The notes: a model not told the origin generated them from the sequence alone. A stretch of 64,000 nt of DNA from an uncultured Lachnospiraceae bacterium (GCA_947245585.1 CAMXPV010000005.1:45925-109924), one strand, 5' to 3'; counted from the first letter of the stretch, positions 45,733 to 55,977 are shown. Translations and numbers: made by a program.

Positions 45733-47268
45733 TTAAAAGCCCTGATAAATAAACTCCGCCGCGCTGTACCCCGGCCCGTAATAGCCTAACAGAATCACGG
45801 AAAACAGGAGCCCGTACCAGATTGCCCAACGCAGAGGAAGGGGCCACTTCGCAATCCGGTCCCGCACCGGGCCTTTCCTCCCTGCCATGGACACCACCCA
45901 CAGCAGAAGAAGCGTGAGAACCATCACCGAAAACTCAATGCCGTCAAGCCCGAGCTTCAGCAGCGAGCCATCCCAGAAAACATTTGGATTCCATACGCAT
46001 ATTGCTTTGTGCAACATAGCAAATGCATCTTTTAACGTAGCAGCCCGAAAAAACAGATCACCGATACACACCAGAAAGAAGGTGCGCAGTATACGGACTC
46101 CCGCCACAAACCGGCCCTCCGCAGAAATAGAAAGGCGCTCCATCATACGCGCGCAGGGCGGTGAAAGAAGCTCCTCCATCACGATATAGAACCAGTGCAA
46201 AAGCCCCGACCCGATCACAAACTTCCAATCGCCGCCGTGCCAGATTCCCACCGTCAGCCAGAGCACAAACATGGCCGCAAACGTGGCATATTGCTTTCCC
46301 CGCTTTTTGCCGCACTTTTCCTTCAAAGATTTGTTCAGGTTCGTAAAGAGTTTTGACCGAAGGAGCGGATAAAAAACATAATCTTTCATCCACACGCCCA
46401 ATGTGATATGCCATCTGCGCCAGTACTCCGCCACACTCTTGGAAAAGAAAGGCGTTTGAAAGTTTTCCGGCAGGACAATTCCCAGGCTCTCCGACAGCCC
46501 CAGCACGATATCCATACAGCCGGAAAAATCCGTGTACAGCTGAAAGGCATAGCAGGCGGTGGCCACCCAGATGTAACAGCCGCTATAGCTTTCATAAGCC
46601 CCGTAGACCGTGTTCACCAAAACGCCCAACCGCTCGGAGATCACAAGTTTCTTGAAAAATCCCCAGGCCATGCGCTGCAATCCCCGGGTCACCTGTCTGT
46701 AATCAAAGGCATGGGGCATAAAGAACTGCTCCGCATGTTCCCGGTACTTTAAAATCGGGCCCGAGATCAGATTGGGGAAATACAGGCCATAGAGCGCCAG
46801 TCTCAAACCGTTTTCCTGATGTTCGGCAAGTCCGTAGTAGACATCGATCACATACCCCAAAAGGGAAAAGGTATAAAAACTCACCCCAAGCGGTACCAAA
46901 AAGTTTACGCCGGGCACCACATTTTCAGGGCCGCCAAGCAGGTGTACCACACCGTCCAGGGTGTTGATGAAGAAATTCACATATTTTAAAGCGAAAAGGA
47001 TCCCGATATTCACCAATATAGTCACGAGAAGAATGCCTCTGCGCTTTTTTTCCTCCTGCGCAGGCGTTTTTGCCAACAGCCTCGTCCCCGTATGGCAGAC
47101 GCCCACGGAGACAATGGGATAGAGAATCAGCGCCCCCTGTCCCGCAAGCAGACAGTAGGCCGCACTGCACACCAAAAGAAAGCCCCACTGGAATTTATGG
47201 GGAATACTGTAATATAAAATCAGCAATATGGAAAAAAAACAGAGAAAATAAAATGAAGTAATCGCCAT
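45733..47268 (-). CDS. MBOAT-family O-acyltransferase
   Basis: GVSFYTFSLLGYVIDVYYGL; LYTDFSGCMDIVLGLSESLGIVLPENFQTPFFSKSVAEYWRRWHITLGVWMKDYVFYPLL; TVGIWHGGDWKFV. Confidence 0.92.
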   Translation of the reverse strand: MAITSFYFLCFFSILLILYYSIPHKFQWGFLLVCSAAYCLLAGQGALILYPIVSVGVCHTGTRLLAKTPAQEEKKRRGILLVTILVNIGILFALKYVNFFINTLDGVVHLLGGPENVVPGVNFLVPLGVSFYTFSLLGYVIDVYYGLAEHQENGLRLALYGLYFPNLISGPILKYREHAEQFFMPHAFDYRQVTRGLQRMAWGFFKKLVISERLGVLVNTVYGAYESYSGCYIWVATACYAFQLYTDFSGCMDIVLGLSESLGIVLPENFQTPFFSKSVAEYWRRWHITLGVWMKDYVFYPLLRSKLFTNLNKSLKEKCGKKRGKQYATFAAMFVLWLTVGIWHGGDWKFVIGSGLLHWFYIVMEELLSPPCARMMERLSISAEGRFVAGVRILRTFFLVCIGDLFFRAATLKDAFAMLHKAICVWNPNVFWDGSLLKLGLDGIEFSVMVLTLLLLWVVSMAGRKGPVRDRIAKWPLPLRWAIWYGLLFSVILLGYYGPGYSAAEFIYQGF

Positions 47269-47285
47269 GTCCGCCTCCGCCTTTC

Positions 47286-47314
47286 AATATACCATACTAT
47301 CCGTAAACTCGCAA
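47286..47314 (-). promoter_or_regulatory. Candidate promoter for the 45733..47268 MBOAT
   Basis: Minus strand TTGCGA - 17 nt - TATATT. Confidence 0.6.
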
Positions 47315-47323
47315 ACCTACGCC

Positions 47324-47352
47324 TTGTAAAAACAATGGCAATGCAGTAAAAT
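47324..47352 (+). promoter_or_regulatory. Candidate promoter for the GtrII-like/MBOAT/SGNH-like plus-strand genes
   Basis: TTGTAA - 17 nt - TAAAAT, 35 nt upstream of ATG at 47388. Confidence 0.6.
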
Positions 47353-47387
47353 AAATAGCAACGTTAAAATTCGGAGGAAACAACGCG

Positions 47388-48911
47388 ATGATTCCCAAAA
47401 AAATTTCCGTCTGGCTTACCATAGAAAAAAAGGACAGGCCGCTCTTTTGCGGGCTGATCATCCTGTACGGCATCTATGTCCTGCCGATCATTCTGGCAGG
47501 CCGCTTTTATCAGGACGACCTGACCCGCAGCCTTTACGGCGTAACCGGTTGGAACAACGACGCAAGGCCCCTCACAGAGCGACTGATGATCTGGCTGTGC
47601 GGCGGTTTCCCGCTGGGCGATGTCTTTCCGCTGCCCCTGCTTCTTGCCGTGCTTCTCTTAGCCTTCACCGTCACGCTGTATGCGAAGCGGTATCTGCCCT
47701 CCGGCGGTTTTTCCTTTCCCGCCCTCGCCATCGGCTTTTTGGTGATCGCAAACCCCTTTTTCCTCTCCGATCTGTCCTACCGTTTTGACTCCGTCACCAT
47801 GACGCTCGCGCTCAGCGCCGCCATTTTACCCTATGTGGTGCCGCCAAGAAAAGCGCTTTGGAAAATCTTTGTCTTTTCCTTTCTCCTGTGCATGGTTACT
47901 TTCACCACCTACCAACCGGCCGCCGGTGTCTATGTAAGCCTTTGGTTTCTGGAACTTTTTTATATGCTCTTTGCGTCGCGCATTGACCTGCCCCGCCTTT
48001 TTGTCCGCGGAGCTGCCTGCGGCCTGAGCGTGGCAGTCTATAAATACGCCATCTTAAACCGCTATATCCGCCCCGCAAACGGCGGTTGGCAGCCGGACGC
48101 TTACCGCTTTGCATGGCGCTATGAGGAAGGGCTTGCCTCCGCTGTCTCGCAGAATTTCCAAACGCTGCTTCACTATACCGGCCTCGTCTTGCAGGGTGTT
48201 CCCCTGCCTCTGCTCCTTCTCTTCGGGGCGCTTATCATCGGCGGCATGGTCTGTGCGGGCGTTACCCTTTTCCGAAGGAGACGGCCCCTGTACCGGCGGG
48301 TCTTTTCCCTCATATACCTGATTCTGCTCCCTTTTTTGATGCTCTTTGGCGCGGTTGGCCCGCTTCTGGTACTGGCCCCTTCCTCCTTCAGCATCAGCGT
48401 CCACTCCCTGCTGTGTCTGTGCAGCCTTGGCCTGTGGGCGGGCGGTATGCTCACCTTTCTTCCCCCTGCGCGGGAAAAGCTCTGGGCGCTCCTGTTTCTG
48501 CCCTGTCTGCTCTTTGGGCTGACCTTTTCCTACACCTACGGAAATGCCATGGCAAGCCAGAAGCAGTACGAGGAATACCTGACCTACAGCATCGTCCACG
48601 ACATCGAGACGCTGAATGCGGACAATGCCTGCAGCACGCTCACGCTGTCCGGCCGCGCGCCGCGCTCGCCGGAAACCGCCAGACTGTGCGAAAAATACCC
48701 GGTCCTTTCCGATCTGGTTCCCACCTATCTCACCAACTCTTCCTATATAGGCGGCGCGCAGATTTTACACTATACCCAGAAAACATTCGCCTTTGACAGC
48801 CTGACCGAAGCGGACAAGGCACTGATCGAGCAAAACAAGCCCGCTCTCGCAAACAGCGTTTACGCCTGCTACGAAAACGGCGATAAAATTATCATCTATT
48901 TTAATAAGTAA
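47388..48911 (+). CDS. Polytopic GtrII-like glucosyltransferase-domain protein
   Basis: AGRFYQDDLTRSLYGVTGWNNDARPLTERLMIWL, GtrII-like N-terminal motif; many TM segments. Confidence 0.75.
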   Translation: MIPKKISVWLTIEKKDRPLFCGLIILYGIYVLPIILAGRFYQDDLTRSLYGVTGWNNDARPLTERLMIWLCGGFPLGDVFPLPLLLAVLLLAFTVTLYAKRYLPSGGFSFPALAIGFLVIANPFFLSDLSYRFDSVTMTLALSAAILPYVVPPRKALWKIFVFSFLLCMVTFTTYQPAAGVYVSLWFLELFYMLFASRIDLPRLFVRGAACGLSVAVYKYAILNRYIRPANGGWQPDAYRFAWRYEEGLASAVSQNFQTLLHYTGLVLQGVPLPLLLLFGALIIGGMVCAGVTLFRRRRPLYRRVFSLIYLILLPFLMLFGAVGPLLVLAPSSFSISVHSLLCLCSLGLWAGGMLTFLPPAREKLWALLFLPCLLFGLTFSYTYGNAMASQKQYEEYLTYSIVHDIETLNADNACSTLTLSGRAPRSPETARLCEKYPVLSDLVPTYLTNSSYIGGAQILHYTQKTFAFDSLTEADKALIEQNKPALANSVYACYENGDKIIIYFNK

Positions 48912-48924
48912 ACCGGAGGAAAGT

Positions 48925-50370
48925 ATGCTTTTTAATTCCATGACCTTCGCCGTCTTTTTACTTGCGGCTTTTATCCTGTATCATATTGTACCGGGCAAAT
49001 ACCGATGGATTTTCCTGTTGGCGGCAAGCTATGTCTTCTATATGAATCTGCATGTGGCTTACGGGCTTTTGCTCCTGTTTACCACCGTGCTCACCTATGT
49101 GTTGGCCCTGGGTCTGGAAGGGGCGGCGGACAAACCGGCCAAACGGCGCTGTCTGCTTGGCGGCATCCTGCCCCTTGTGGGCATTCTTCTTGTCTTCAAA
49201 CTGGGCGCGCCCGTGATCGACAGACTGAACGCCCTGATTGACGCGGGACGCTTGTCCATGCAGCCTTTGACGGTAAAAATCCTGCTGCCCGCAGGCGTTT
49301 CCTTCTATTTCTTCCAATCCATGGGGTATCTTATCGACGTATACCGGGGAAAATGTAAGGCGGAGCGGCATTTCGGCTATTACGCCCTCTTTGTCTCCTT
49401 CTTCCCACAGCTTTTGGCCGGCCCCATCGGACGGGCGGACTCCCTCTTGCCGCAGTTAAAAGCGGAGCGCCGTTTCGATTACAAAAACGTGACCTACGGG
49501 CTGAAACTGATGGCCTGGGGGTATTTCAAAAAACTGGTGATCGCGGATGTTTTCGCCACAGTGGTGAACAAAGTGTACGACAATCCCTACAGCTATGTGG
49601 GCCTTGTCTTTATCATCACCACGGTGATGTTTGCCATCGAGATCTACTGCGACTTTTCCGGCTACTCGGACATTGCCATCGGCTGTGCCAGACTTTTCGG
49701 CATCGAGCTTATGACCAACTTCAAAAACCCCTATTTTTCCTTCTCCATCCGGGAATTTTGGAGCCGTTGGCACATCTCCCTCTCCACCTGGTTTCGCGAT
49801 TATGTCTACATTCCGCTTGGCGGCAGCCGGGCGGGACGTTTCCGGCACTGCCTGAATCTTCTGCTCACGTTTCTGGTCAGCGGTTTCTGGCACGGCAGCA
49901 GCCTGACCTATATTATCTGGGGCGGGATTCACGGCATCCTGCAGATTGTGGAGACCTTTCTCTACCCGAAGACAAAAAAGGGCGTTGCCGTGATCCGGAA
50001 AAAGCACTGGTGGCAGCTCCCGATCACCTTCGCCCTGTTATGCTTTACCTGGATCTTTTTCAGGGCTAACACCATACAGGACGCTTTCTGGATCATCTCA
50101 AGGCTGTTCTGGGATATCGGCCGGCCCTTCAATTACCTGAAAACCGCCGTCATCTGTCTGGATATGTCCTACTGGGCCATGTTCGGCATGGCGCTCTCGG
50201 CCGTGGTTCTTTTTGTCTGGGATCTGCTGTCCTTAAAACAGGACGTGATCGAGCTGATTTCCCGGCAGAATTGTCTCGTCAGATGGACGCTGTATGTGCT
50301 GCTTTTGACGGCGACCGCGCTGTTTTCCTACAAAGGGATTGCGACGGAGTTTATATACTTCCAGTTTTAG
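48925..50370 (+). CDS. MBOAT-family O-acyltransferase
   Basis: MLFNSMTFAVFLLAAFILYHIVP; AGVSFYFFQSMGYLIDVYRGK; CDFSGYSDIAIGCARLFGIELMTNFKNPYFSFSIREFWSRWHISLSTWFRDYVYIPLGGSR; SGFWHGSSLTYIIWG. Confidence 0.95.
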   Translation: MLFNSMTFAVFLLAAFILYHIVPGKYRWIFLLAASYVFYMNLHVAYGLLLLFTTVLTYVLALGLEGAADKPAKRRCLLGGILPLVGILLVFKLGAPVIDRLNALIDAGRLSMQPLTVKILLPAGVSFYFFQSMGYLIDVYRGKCKAERHFGYYALFVSFFPQLLAGPIGRADSLLPQLKAERRFDYKNVTYGLKLMAWGYFKKLVIADVFATVVNKVYDNPYSYVGLVFIITTVMFAIEIYCDFSGYSDIAIGCARLFGIELMTNFKNPYFSFSIREFWSRWHISLSTWFRDYVYIPLGGSRAGRFRHCLNLLLTFLVSGFWHGSSLTYIIWGGIHGILQIVETFLYPKTKKGVAVIRKKHWWQLPITFALLCFTWIFFRANTIQDAFWIISRLFWDIGRPFNYLKTAVICLDMSYWAMFGMALSAVVLFVWDLLSLKQDVIELISRQNCLVRWTLYVLLLTATALFSYKGIATEFIYFQF

Positions 50371-50382
50371 AAAGGAAAGAAA

Positions 50383-51357
50383 ATGACAAGAAAAAAAGAA
50401 ATCCTCACATTTATCATAAAATGCATCGCCATCCCCGCGGCGGCGGTTCTGCTCCTGTATCTGTTGAACATCCCCTACCGGAAAATCGACGACGACAAGT
50501 ACAGGGATCTGTGGAATCTGCGGATGCTGGGAAACCAGATCGAGGATGTGGAGATCGCCAATGTGGGCAGCTCCCACGGCGCTTACGACTTCACCTACGA
50601 CAGCCTCTCGGAGGACGGCTACTCCTGCTTTAACTTCGGCAATGTGAGCCAGACCTACGACTATGACCTTGCGCTGTTAAAGGAATACGGAGATTATCTG
50701 GAGGACGGGTGCGTCGTTTTTATCCCAATCTCCTACTTTTCTTTCAACAACGAGACGGTGAATGAGAGCGAGGCACAGGCGCTGTCCGTCAAATACTACC
50801 ACTGTCTCTCCCCGAAAAATATACCTGATTACGACCTGTTTACGGATATCGTGACCGCCCGGTTTCCGATCCTGTCAGCCGGCGAAGATCTCTTAAAACT
50901 TCTGCCGGAAAAGCTCACCGTTCACGCGCAGGAGGACGAAGGCGAAGCACAGATGGACGAGGCCGCCGTCGCGGAGTTTGCAAACAGGGCCGCCGCCCGC
51001 TTTGACCGCCACTTTAACAACAAGGAAGACTACTTTTTGCCGGAGCGGGAAGCACAGCTTCTTAAACTGATCACATACTGCAAAGAGCACGAGTTTACCC
51101 CCGTGCTCATCACCACGCCCTTTTCCGTCTATTACACCGACCCGGTGCCGGAAGACTTTCTCGACCGCTTCCACAGCACCGTCAACCGGATTGCATCTGA
51201 CACAGGCGTCAACTATTATGATTACTCCCACGACGACCGCTTTTCGGAGAACCTGATCCTGTTCTCCGACTCTGACCACCTGAATGCGGAAGGCGCGAAC
51301 TATTTCATGGAAATTCTTGCAGAGGAGGTGCCGGAGCTGCAGGAGAAATTGGATTGA
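50383..51357 (+). CDS. Membrane-anchored SGNH-like protein, predicted MBOAT partner
   Basis: N-terminal TM; VEIANVGSSHGAYDFTYDSLSEDGYSCFNFG; FSDSDHLNAEGANYFMEIL; directly downstream of an MBOAT. Confidence 0.72.
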   Translation: MTRKKEILTFIIKCIAIPAAAVLLLYLLNIPYRKIDDDKYRDLWNLRMLGNQIEDVEIANVGSSHGAYDFTYDSLSEDGYSCFNFGNVSQTYDYDLALLKEYGDYLEDGCVVFIPISYFSFNNETVNESEAQALSVKYYHCLSPKNIPDYDLFTDIVTARFPILSAGEDLLKLLPEKLTVHAQEDEGEAQMDEAAVAEFANRAAARFDRHFNNKEDYFLPEREAQLLKLITYCKEHEFTPVLITTPFSVYYTDPVPEDFLDRFHSTVNRIASDTGVNYYDYSHDDRFSENLILFSDSDHLNAEGANYFMEILAEEVPELQEKLD

Positions 51358-51373
51358 TTTCCCTTTGCGCTTC

Positions 51374-52303
51374 TCACCACTTTACATGCAGCACCGCCGC
51401 CATCTCCAAATGCCGATCCTTGCGCAGATAAAAGTCATTCGCCGCCTCCTTCGCGATCTCCGGCGTGACTTCCTCCGGCAGGGTAAGGCCCGGATGAAAT
51501 AAAATTTCCAATGTCCTTCCGTCTTTTTCAGCCTTTTCTTTCATCTTTTGGTAGAGTCTCTCCACTCTCCCCTTGTCCATACGGCCGCTCATCACCAATC
51601 CCCACAGATACATCTGTTTCATCCCGTTGGCCCTGCAATAGCGGTCCGCCTTGTGGGCGTAAAGCGAAAGAAGGCGGTTTTTTACGAAGTTGATGGGCCG
51701 GTAGGTCTTGTAAAGTGACACATCTGTCAGAAATATGCCCAGTACCTCCCTGGAGTTGCGGATATATTCTATCTCATACCCCTCCTCAGAGATCACCTCC
51801 GTCACCGCCTCCCACACCACCGGAATCATATGGGCGTGTTGGTGGCTGTCAATCCGCAGTCCCTTCTGGGCGCAGGGAACGCCCGATTTTTCTGCAATCG
51901 ACCTGCACTTCTCCACCGCCTCCTGCACTCTCCCGATCTGGGCCTTGATTTCTAACTTGAGCTGTCTCTTGATTTTCCTGCGCTTTCCGGGCAGATAGGA
52001 GGCCGCAAAGAGGCCGCCCCAGCCAAGCCCCATCAGATCGCTGTCCGGCTTAACCAAATCGGGAACCGCATCCCGTCCTGCAAGGCTTCTTCCCTCCACG
52101 AAATCCAGATGCACTGACATCAGAGGCAGAAAGGGGAGATTCGGAATCTCCTCATAAAAAAGCGCCATACAGGCCGCAAAGCAGCTCATATTGGGCACAA
52201 TACTGATACTGTCCAGTTTTCCCGCCCGCATACACGCAAGCATATCCTTTGACGTGTTTATGGTAAGCGCGTAATCGTCCGCGTGAATGTCCGGTTTACT
52301 CAT
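51374..52303 (-). CDS. YdjC/ChbG-like carbohydrate deacetylase
   Basis: MSKPDIHADDYALTINTSKDMLACM; SVHLDFVEG; LRIDSHQHAHMIPVVWEAV. Confidence 0.88.
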   Translation of the reverse strand: MSKPDIHADDYALTINTSKDMLACMRAGKLDSISIVPNMSCFAACMALFYEEIPNLPFLPLMSVHLDFVEGRSLAGRDAVPDLVKPDSDLMGLGWGGLFAASYLPGKRRKIKRQLKLEIKAQIGRVQEAVEKCRSIAEKSGVPCAQKGLRIDSHQHAHMIPVVWEAVTEVISEEGYEIEYIRNSREVLGIFLTDVSLYKTYRPINFVKNRLLSLYAHKADRYCRANGMKQMYLWGLVMSGRMDKGRVERLYQKMKEKAEKDGRTLEILFHPGLTLPEEVTPEIAKEAANDFYLRKDRHLEMAAVLHVKW

Positions 52304-53999
52304 GTTGAAATCCCTCCTCAAAGCCTTCTCCCCGCAGTTTTAAAACCTTAAGCTGTTTCCCCTGGGATGTGGCAGGAAACGCATAGTAGCCTATTAAGTC
52401 TCCCTCATCCGGCATCCAGATATGCACGTTGTCCACCGGGTATTGGGTTGCAGGCCAGGCCAGATAATCAGGCTGTCTGAGAAACGATCTCGCTTCCATG
52501 CGCGGCAGTACTTTCGTAAGCTCCCACCCGTATCGCAGCATAAATACCGCGACCACCGTCACCGCGGCGGCACGCAAAACCGTCCTGCACACCGCAGCTG
52601 CACGCTCAGAACGCCCATCCCGCATAATGGCTCCCACGGTTCCGGCAGCCATCACCACGAGCACATAAATATAGGGGCCGCCGTAGCGCATATGGGGCGC
52701 GCTGAAAAACCAGAAGACAAGGTTGAGCACCCCGGCAGACAAAAGGGCTGTCAATCCGTACTCCTTCTTTCGCAGGCTCCTGCCGATCAGGTATAAAACC
52801 AGGGGTATGCAGACAGCACCCACAATGATCGCGATGCGATCCCCCGTACCGTTTGCCAAAAACCACCGCGGCACCCATCCGACCAGAGAATTGTCGTACT
52901 CCGCCGCGCTCCGGATCCCCCTTGCAAACATCCGGATATCCTGGCTGTCATCCGCAAGCACGGCCGGATCCATCTTCCAGTCCGGATTAAATAAATCCAG
53001 TCCCGCATAGGGATATACCAGATAGCCGGAAATGATTACGTTGCGGACAAGCCATGGCGCTAAGACCGCCAGTCCCGCCGCCACATGGGCAAGGACGGCC
53101 TTCCCGTTTTTTTCTTTGACAAACAAATACAGCGGGTAGAACGCAAGCACCGCGACGCAGGCGGCGGACAGTTTCACCGTGGCGGCGTACACGCTCACCA
53201 GACAAAGCCAACCGTACACCACTCCCTCTTTCCGCCCGCTTTCCAGAAATTCACTCCACTTGATAAAAATATAGAGAATCAGCAGCATGGCCTCAATATC
53301 CGTGCCGGATGATGACATGTCGTAGGCTTTCTGCACCACATAAACCGCCATCGCACATTTGAGCAGATCGGAAACCCGCAGACTGTTTTCTCCCCACAGC
53401 CGCACCGTGGAGCAGACGTAGACAAGCGCCGCAAGGCAGAGAAATCCGTTCAGGCTGTGAAGGGACTGCCCTGCAATCCATCCCAGACTAAAGAGGGCCT
53501 GCAGCGGCATAAAGGCGCTGTTGTAGGCAAGCCGCATGTGCAGATTCCCAAGTCCCGGCACCACGCCGTAGTCCTCCACCCAACGGATGGCCTGGGCGTG
53601 ATAAAGCCCCGTGTCATACTGTCCGGGGCTCTGGGTCGTCCAAAGCAGGGTCAGCGCAAAGACAAGAACCACCGCCGCAATCCGCCAGGGAGCCATTTGG
53701 AAGCTCTCACAGCCGGGCATAAGACAGATCGTTTTTTTCCTGTAAAACCTCTGATACAGATACAAGACAAAGATGGCAATGCCCGCCGCCCCCAAAACGG
53801 TGCAGGCGATCCCCGCCACCTTATAGAACAGACTGAAAAGCTGCGCGTAAGCATTCAGAAACACAATGCCCGTCACCAGATAGACATCGGGCCGTCCCAT
53901 CGTCTCCAAATGCCTCCCGTACACGCTGTCCGTAACCGCCTTGCCAAAAAGCAGAGCCGCCCCGCAGATAATCACCCACGAAAAAAGCACCGTCACCAT
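52296..53999 (-). CDS. Polytopic membrane protein, GT-C-like
   Basis: About 11 TM segments; WTTQSPGQYDTGLYHAQAIRWVEDYGVVPGLGNLHMRLAYNS. Confidence 0.68.
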   Translation of the reverse strand: MVTVLFSWVIICGAALLFGKAVTDSVYGRHLETMGRPDVYLVTGIVFLNAYAQLFSLFYKVAGIACTVLGAAGIAIFVLYLYQRFYRKKTICLMPGCESFQMAPWRIAAVVLVFALTLLWTTQSPGQYDTGLYHAQAIRWVEDYGVVPGLGNLHMRLAYNSAFMPLQALFSLGWIAGQSLHSLNGFLCLAALVYVCSTVRLWGENSLRVSDLLKCAMAVYVVQKAYDMSSSGTDIEAMLLILYIFIKWSEFLESGRKEGVVYGWLCLVSVYAATVKLSAACVAVLAFYPLYLFVKEKNGKAVLAHVAAGLAVLAPWLVRNVIISGYLVYPYAGLDLFNPDWKMDPAVLADDSQDIRMFARGIRSAAEYDNSLVGWVPRWFLANGTGDRIAIIVGAVCIPLVLYLIGRSLRKKEYGLTALLSAGVLNLVFWFFSAPHMRYGGPYIYVLVVMAAGTVGAIMRDGRSERAAAVCRTVLRAAAVTVVAVFMLRYGWELTKVLPRMEARSFLRQPDYLAWPATQYPVDNVHIWMPDEGDLIGYYAFPATSQGKQLKVLKLRGEGFEEGFQHE

Positions 54000-54001
54000 C
54001 G

Positions 54002-54979
54002 CTACTTCTCCTCCCCCTCATCCTCGCGCAGCACCAACGTGTCGATGATATACCTGGGTCTGTTTTTGGTTTCCATATAGATCTTGCCGATATACTCCCC
54101 AATAATTCCCAGAGACAACAAGGTGACGCCGCCCAACATGAGCGTCACACATAACGTTGTCGTGTAGCCGGGCACATTGTTGCCCCTCGCCCAGTCTACC
54201 AAACCGATCACACCCATAATGACGCTGAAAAAGAACACCAACACGCCAAGGCCGCTGATCAGCCGGATCGGCCGGATGCTCATGGAAGTGATGCCATCCA
54301 CCGCCAGGGTAAGCATCTTATTGAGGGTATATTTGGAATGGCCAGCCTCTCTGGCCTTCACATCGAAATAGACCACGTCGGAAGTAAATCCCATCGTCGG
54401 TATGAGCCCCCGCAAAAACAGGTTGGTCTCCCGATACTCCGAAAGCGCGTTTAATGCCTTTTTGGAAAGCAGACGGTAGTCCGCATGGTTGGTGATCACG
54501 CGGCTTCCCAGAAGATGCATCAGCTTGTAGTAGGCTGTGGCCGTAGCTTTCTTAAACAGCCCGTCGGAATGCCTGTCATTGCGCACGCCGTAGACCACCT
54601 CGCAGCCCGCCATGTAGCTTGCCAGAAATAAATCAAGCGCCTCAATATCCTGCTGTAAATCCGCGTCAATGGTGACCACCGCGTCGGCATGATCCTTCGC
54701 CGTCATCATGCCCGCCAAAATCGCGCTCTGATGCCCGTAATTGCCCGCCAGACTCACCACCGAAAACCGCTTGTCCCTGGCCGCAGTCTCATGGAGAAGG
54801 CGGAGGGTATTGTCCTTGCTCCCGTCGTTTACAAACATGATTTTGGAACCCTTGGCTATCTTGTTTTCCCGCTCTAAACGCTCCAGCTTTTCCCCCATCA
54901 CGGCGGCGGTTTTTTCCACCACCTCTTCCTCGTTATAGCAGGGCACCACCAAATACAAAACCGGAATTTCTCTCATCAC
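54002..54979 (-). CDS. GT2 glycosyltransferase, GtrB-like with C-terminal TM pair
   Basis: VLYLVVPCYNEEEVVEKTAAVMGEKLERL; VVTIDADLQQDIEALDLFL. Confidence 0.92.
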   Translation of the reverse strand: MMREIPVLYLVVPCYNEEEVVEKTAAVMGEKLERLERENKIAKGSKIMFVNDGSKDNTLRLLHETAARDKRFSVVSLAGNYGHQSAILAGMMTAKDHADAVVTIDADLQQDIEALDLFLASYMAGCEVVYGVRNDRHSDGLFKKATATAYYKLMHLLGSRVITNHADYRLLSKKALNALSEYRETNLFLRGLIPTMGFTSDVVYFDVKAREAGHSKYTLNKMLTLAVDGITSMSIRPIRLISGLGVLVFFFSVIMGVIGLVDWARGNNVPGYTTTLCVTLMLGGVTLLSLGIIGEYIGKIYMETKNRPRYIIDTLVLREDEGEEK

Positions 54980-55977
54980 TTTTCTTCCTCGTAATAGTCT
55001 TTATACCACTCCACAAACTTCGCAAGCCCTTCCTCTATGGAAGTCTCCGGCTTGAAATCGTAATCCCGCATCAGATCGCTGACATCCGCGTAGGTCTGAT
55101 ACACGTCGCCGGGCTGCATGGGCAGATATTCCTTTTTCGCTTCCCTGCCAAGACATTTTTCCAACGCCGCCACATAATCCATCAGCTTCACCGGCTTGTT
55201 GTTGCCAATGTTGTAGAGTTTATAGAACGCGCCTTTTGCATTCTCCGCGGGCGGGTTGCACAGAATGTTTTCCACCCCGCGCACAATGTCGTCGATGTAG
55301 GTGAAATCCCGGTACATATCGCCCCGGTTATAGAGCTGAATCGGCTCCCCCGCCAGAATTTTCTTCGTGAACTTATAATAAGCCATGTCCGGCCTGCCAA
55401 AGGGCCCGTAAACCGTAAAGAACCGCAGTCCTGTCACCGGAATCCGGTAAAGCTTGCTGTAGGCGTGGGCCATCAGCTCGTTGGACTTTTTGGTGGCCGC
55501 ATAGAGACTCACCGGCTCGTCCACCTTATCTTCCGTGGAAAAAGGCACTTTCTCATTTCCGCCGTAAACGGAACTGGAGGAAGCGTACACCAGATGTTCC
55601 ACGGGAAAATACCGGCATCCCTCCAAAATATGAAAGAATCCCATCATGTTGGAACCCATGTAGGCTCCGGGATTGTCTATGCTGTAGCGGACACCCGCCT
55701 GGGCTCCCAGATTCACCACAATCTGCGGCCTGTACTCCTGAAAAACCCGGAATACATCCGCGTTGTCTGCCAAATCACCCCTGATAAAGCTATATTTATC
55801 ATAGGAGTCCAGAATCGCCAGACGATCCTCCTTGAGCTTCACATCGTAATAATCGTTCATGTTGTCAAAGCCGATCACCTGCGCGCCCCGCTCCAGAAGG
55901 CTCTTTGACAGATGAAAGCCGATAAAACCCGCTCCGCCTGTAATCAAATATGTCTTAGAGGGATCTAACTCTCTCAT
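54976..55977 (-). CDS. NAD-dependent epimerase/dehydratase, UDP-glucuronate 4-epimerase-like
   Basis: KTYLITGGAGFIGFHLSKSLLERGAQVIGFDNMNDYYDVKLKEDRLAIL; LGAQAGVRYSIDNPGAYMGSN; YAATKKSNELMAHAYSKLY. Confidence 0.9.
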   Translation of the reverse strand: MRELDPSKTYLITGGAGFIGFHLSKSLLERGAQVIGFDNMNDYYDVKLKEDRLAILDSYDKYSFIRGDLADNADVFRVFQEYRPQIVVNLGAQAGVRYSIDNPGAYMGSNMMGFFHILEGCRYFPVEHLVYASSSSVYGGNEKVPFSTEDKVDEPVSLYAATKKSNELMAHAYSKLYRIPVTGLRFFTVYGPFGRPDMAYYKFTKKILAGEPIQLYNRGDMYRDFTYIDDIVRGVENILCNPPAENAKGAFYKLYNIGNNKPVKLMDYVAALEKCLGREAKKEYLPMQPGDVYQTYADVSDLMRDYDFKPETSIEEGLAKFVEWYKDYYEEEK

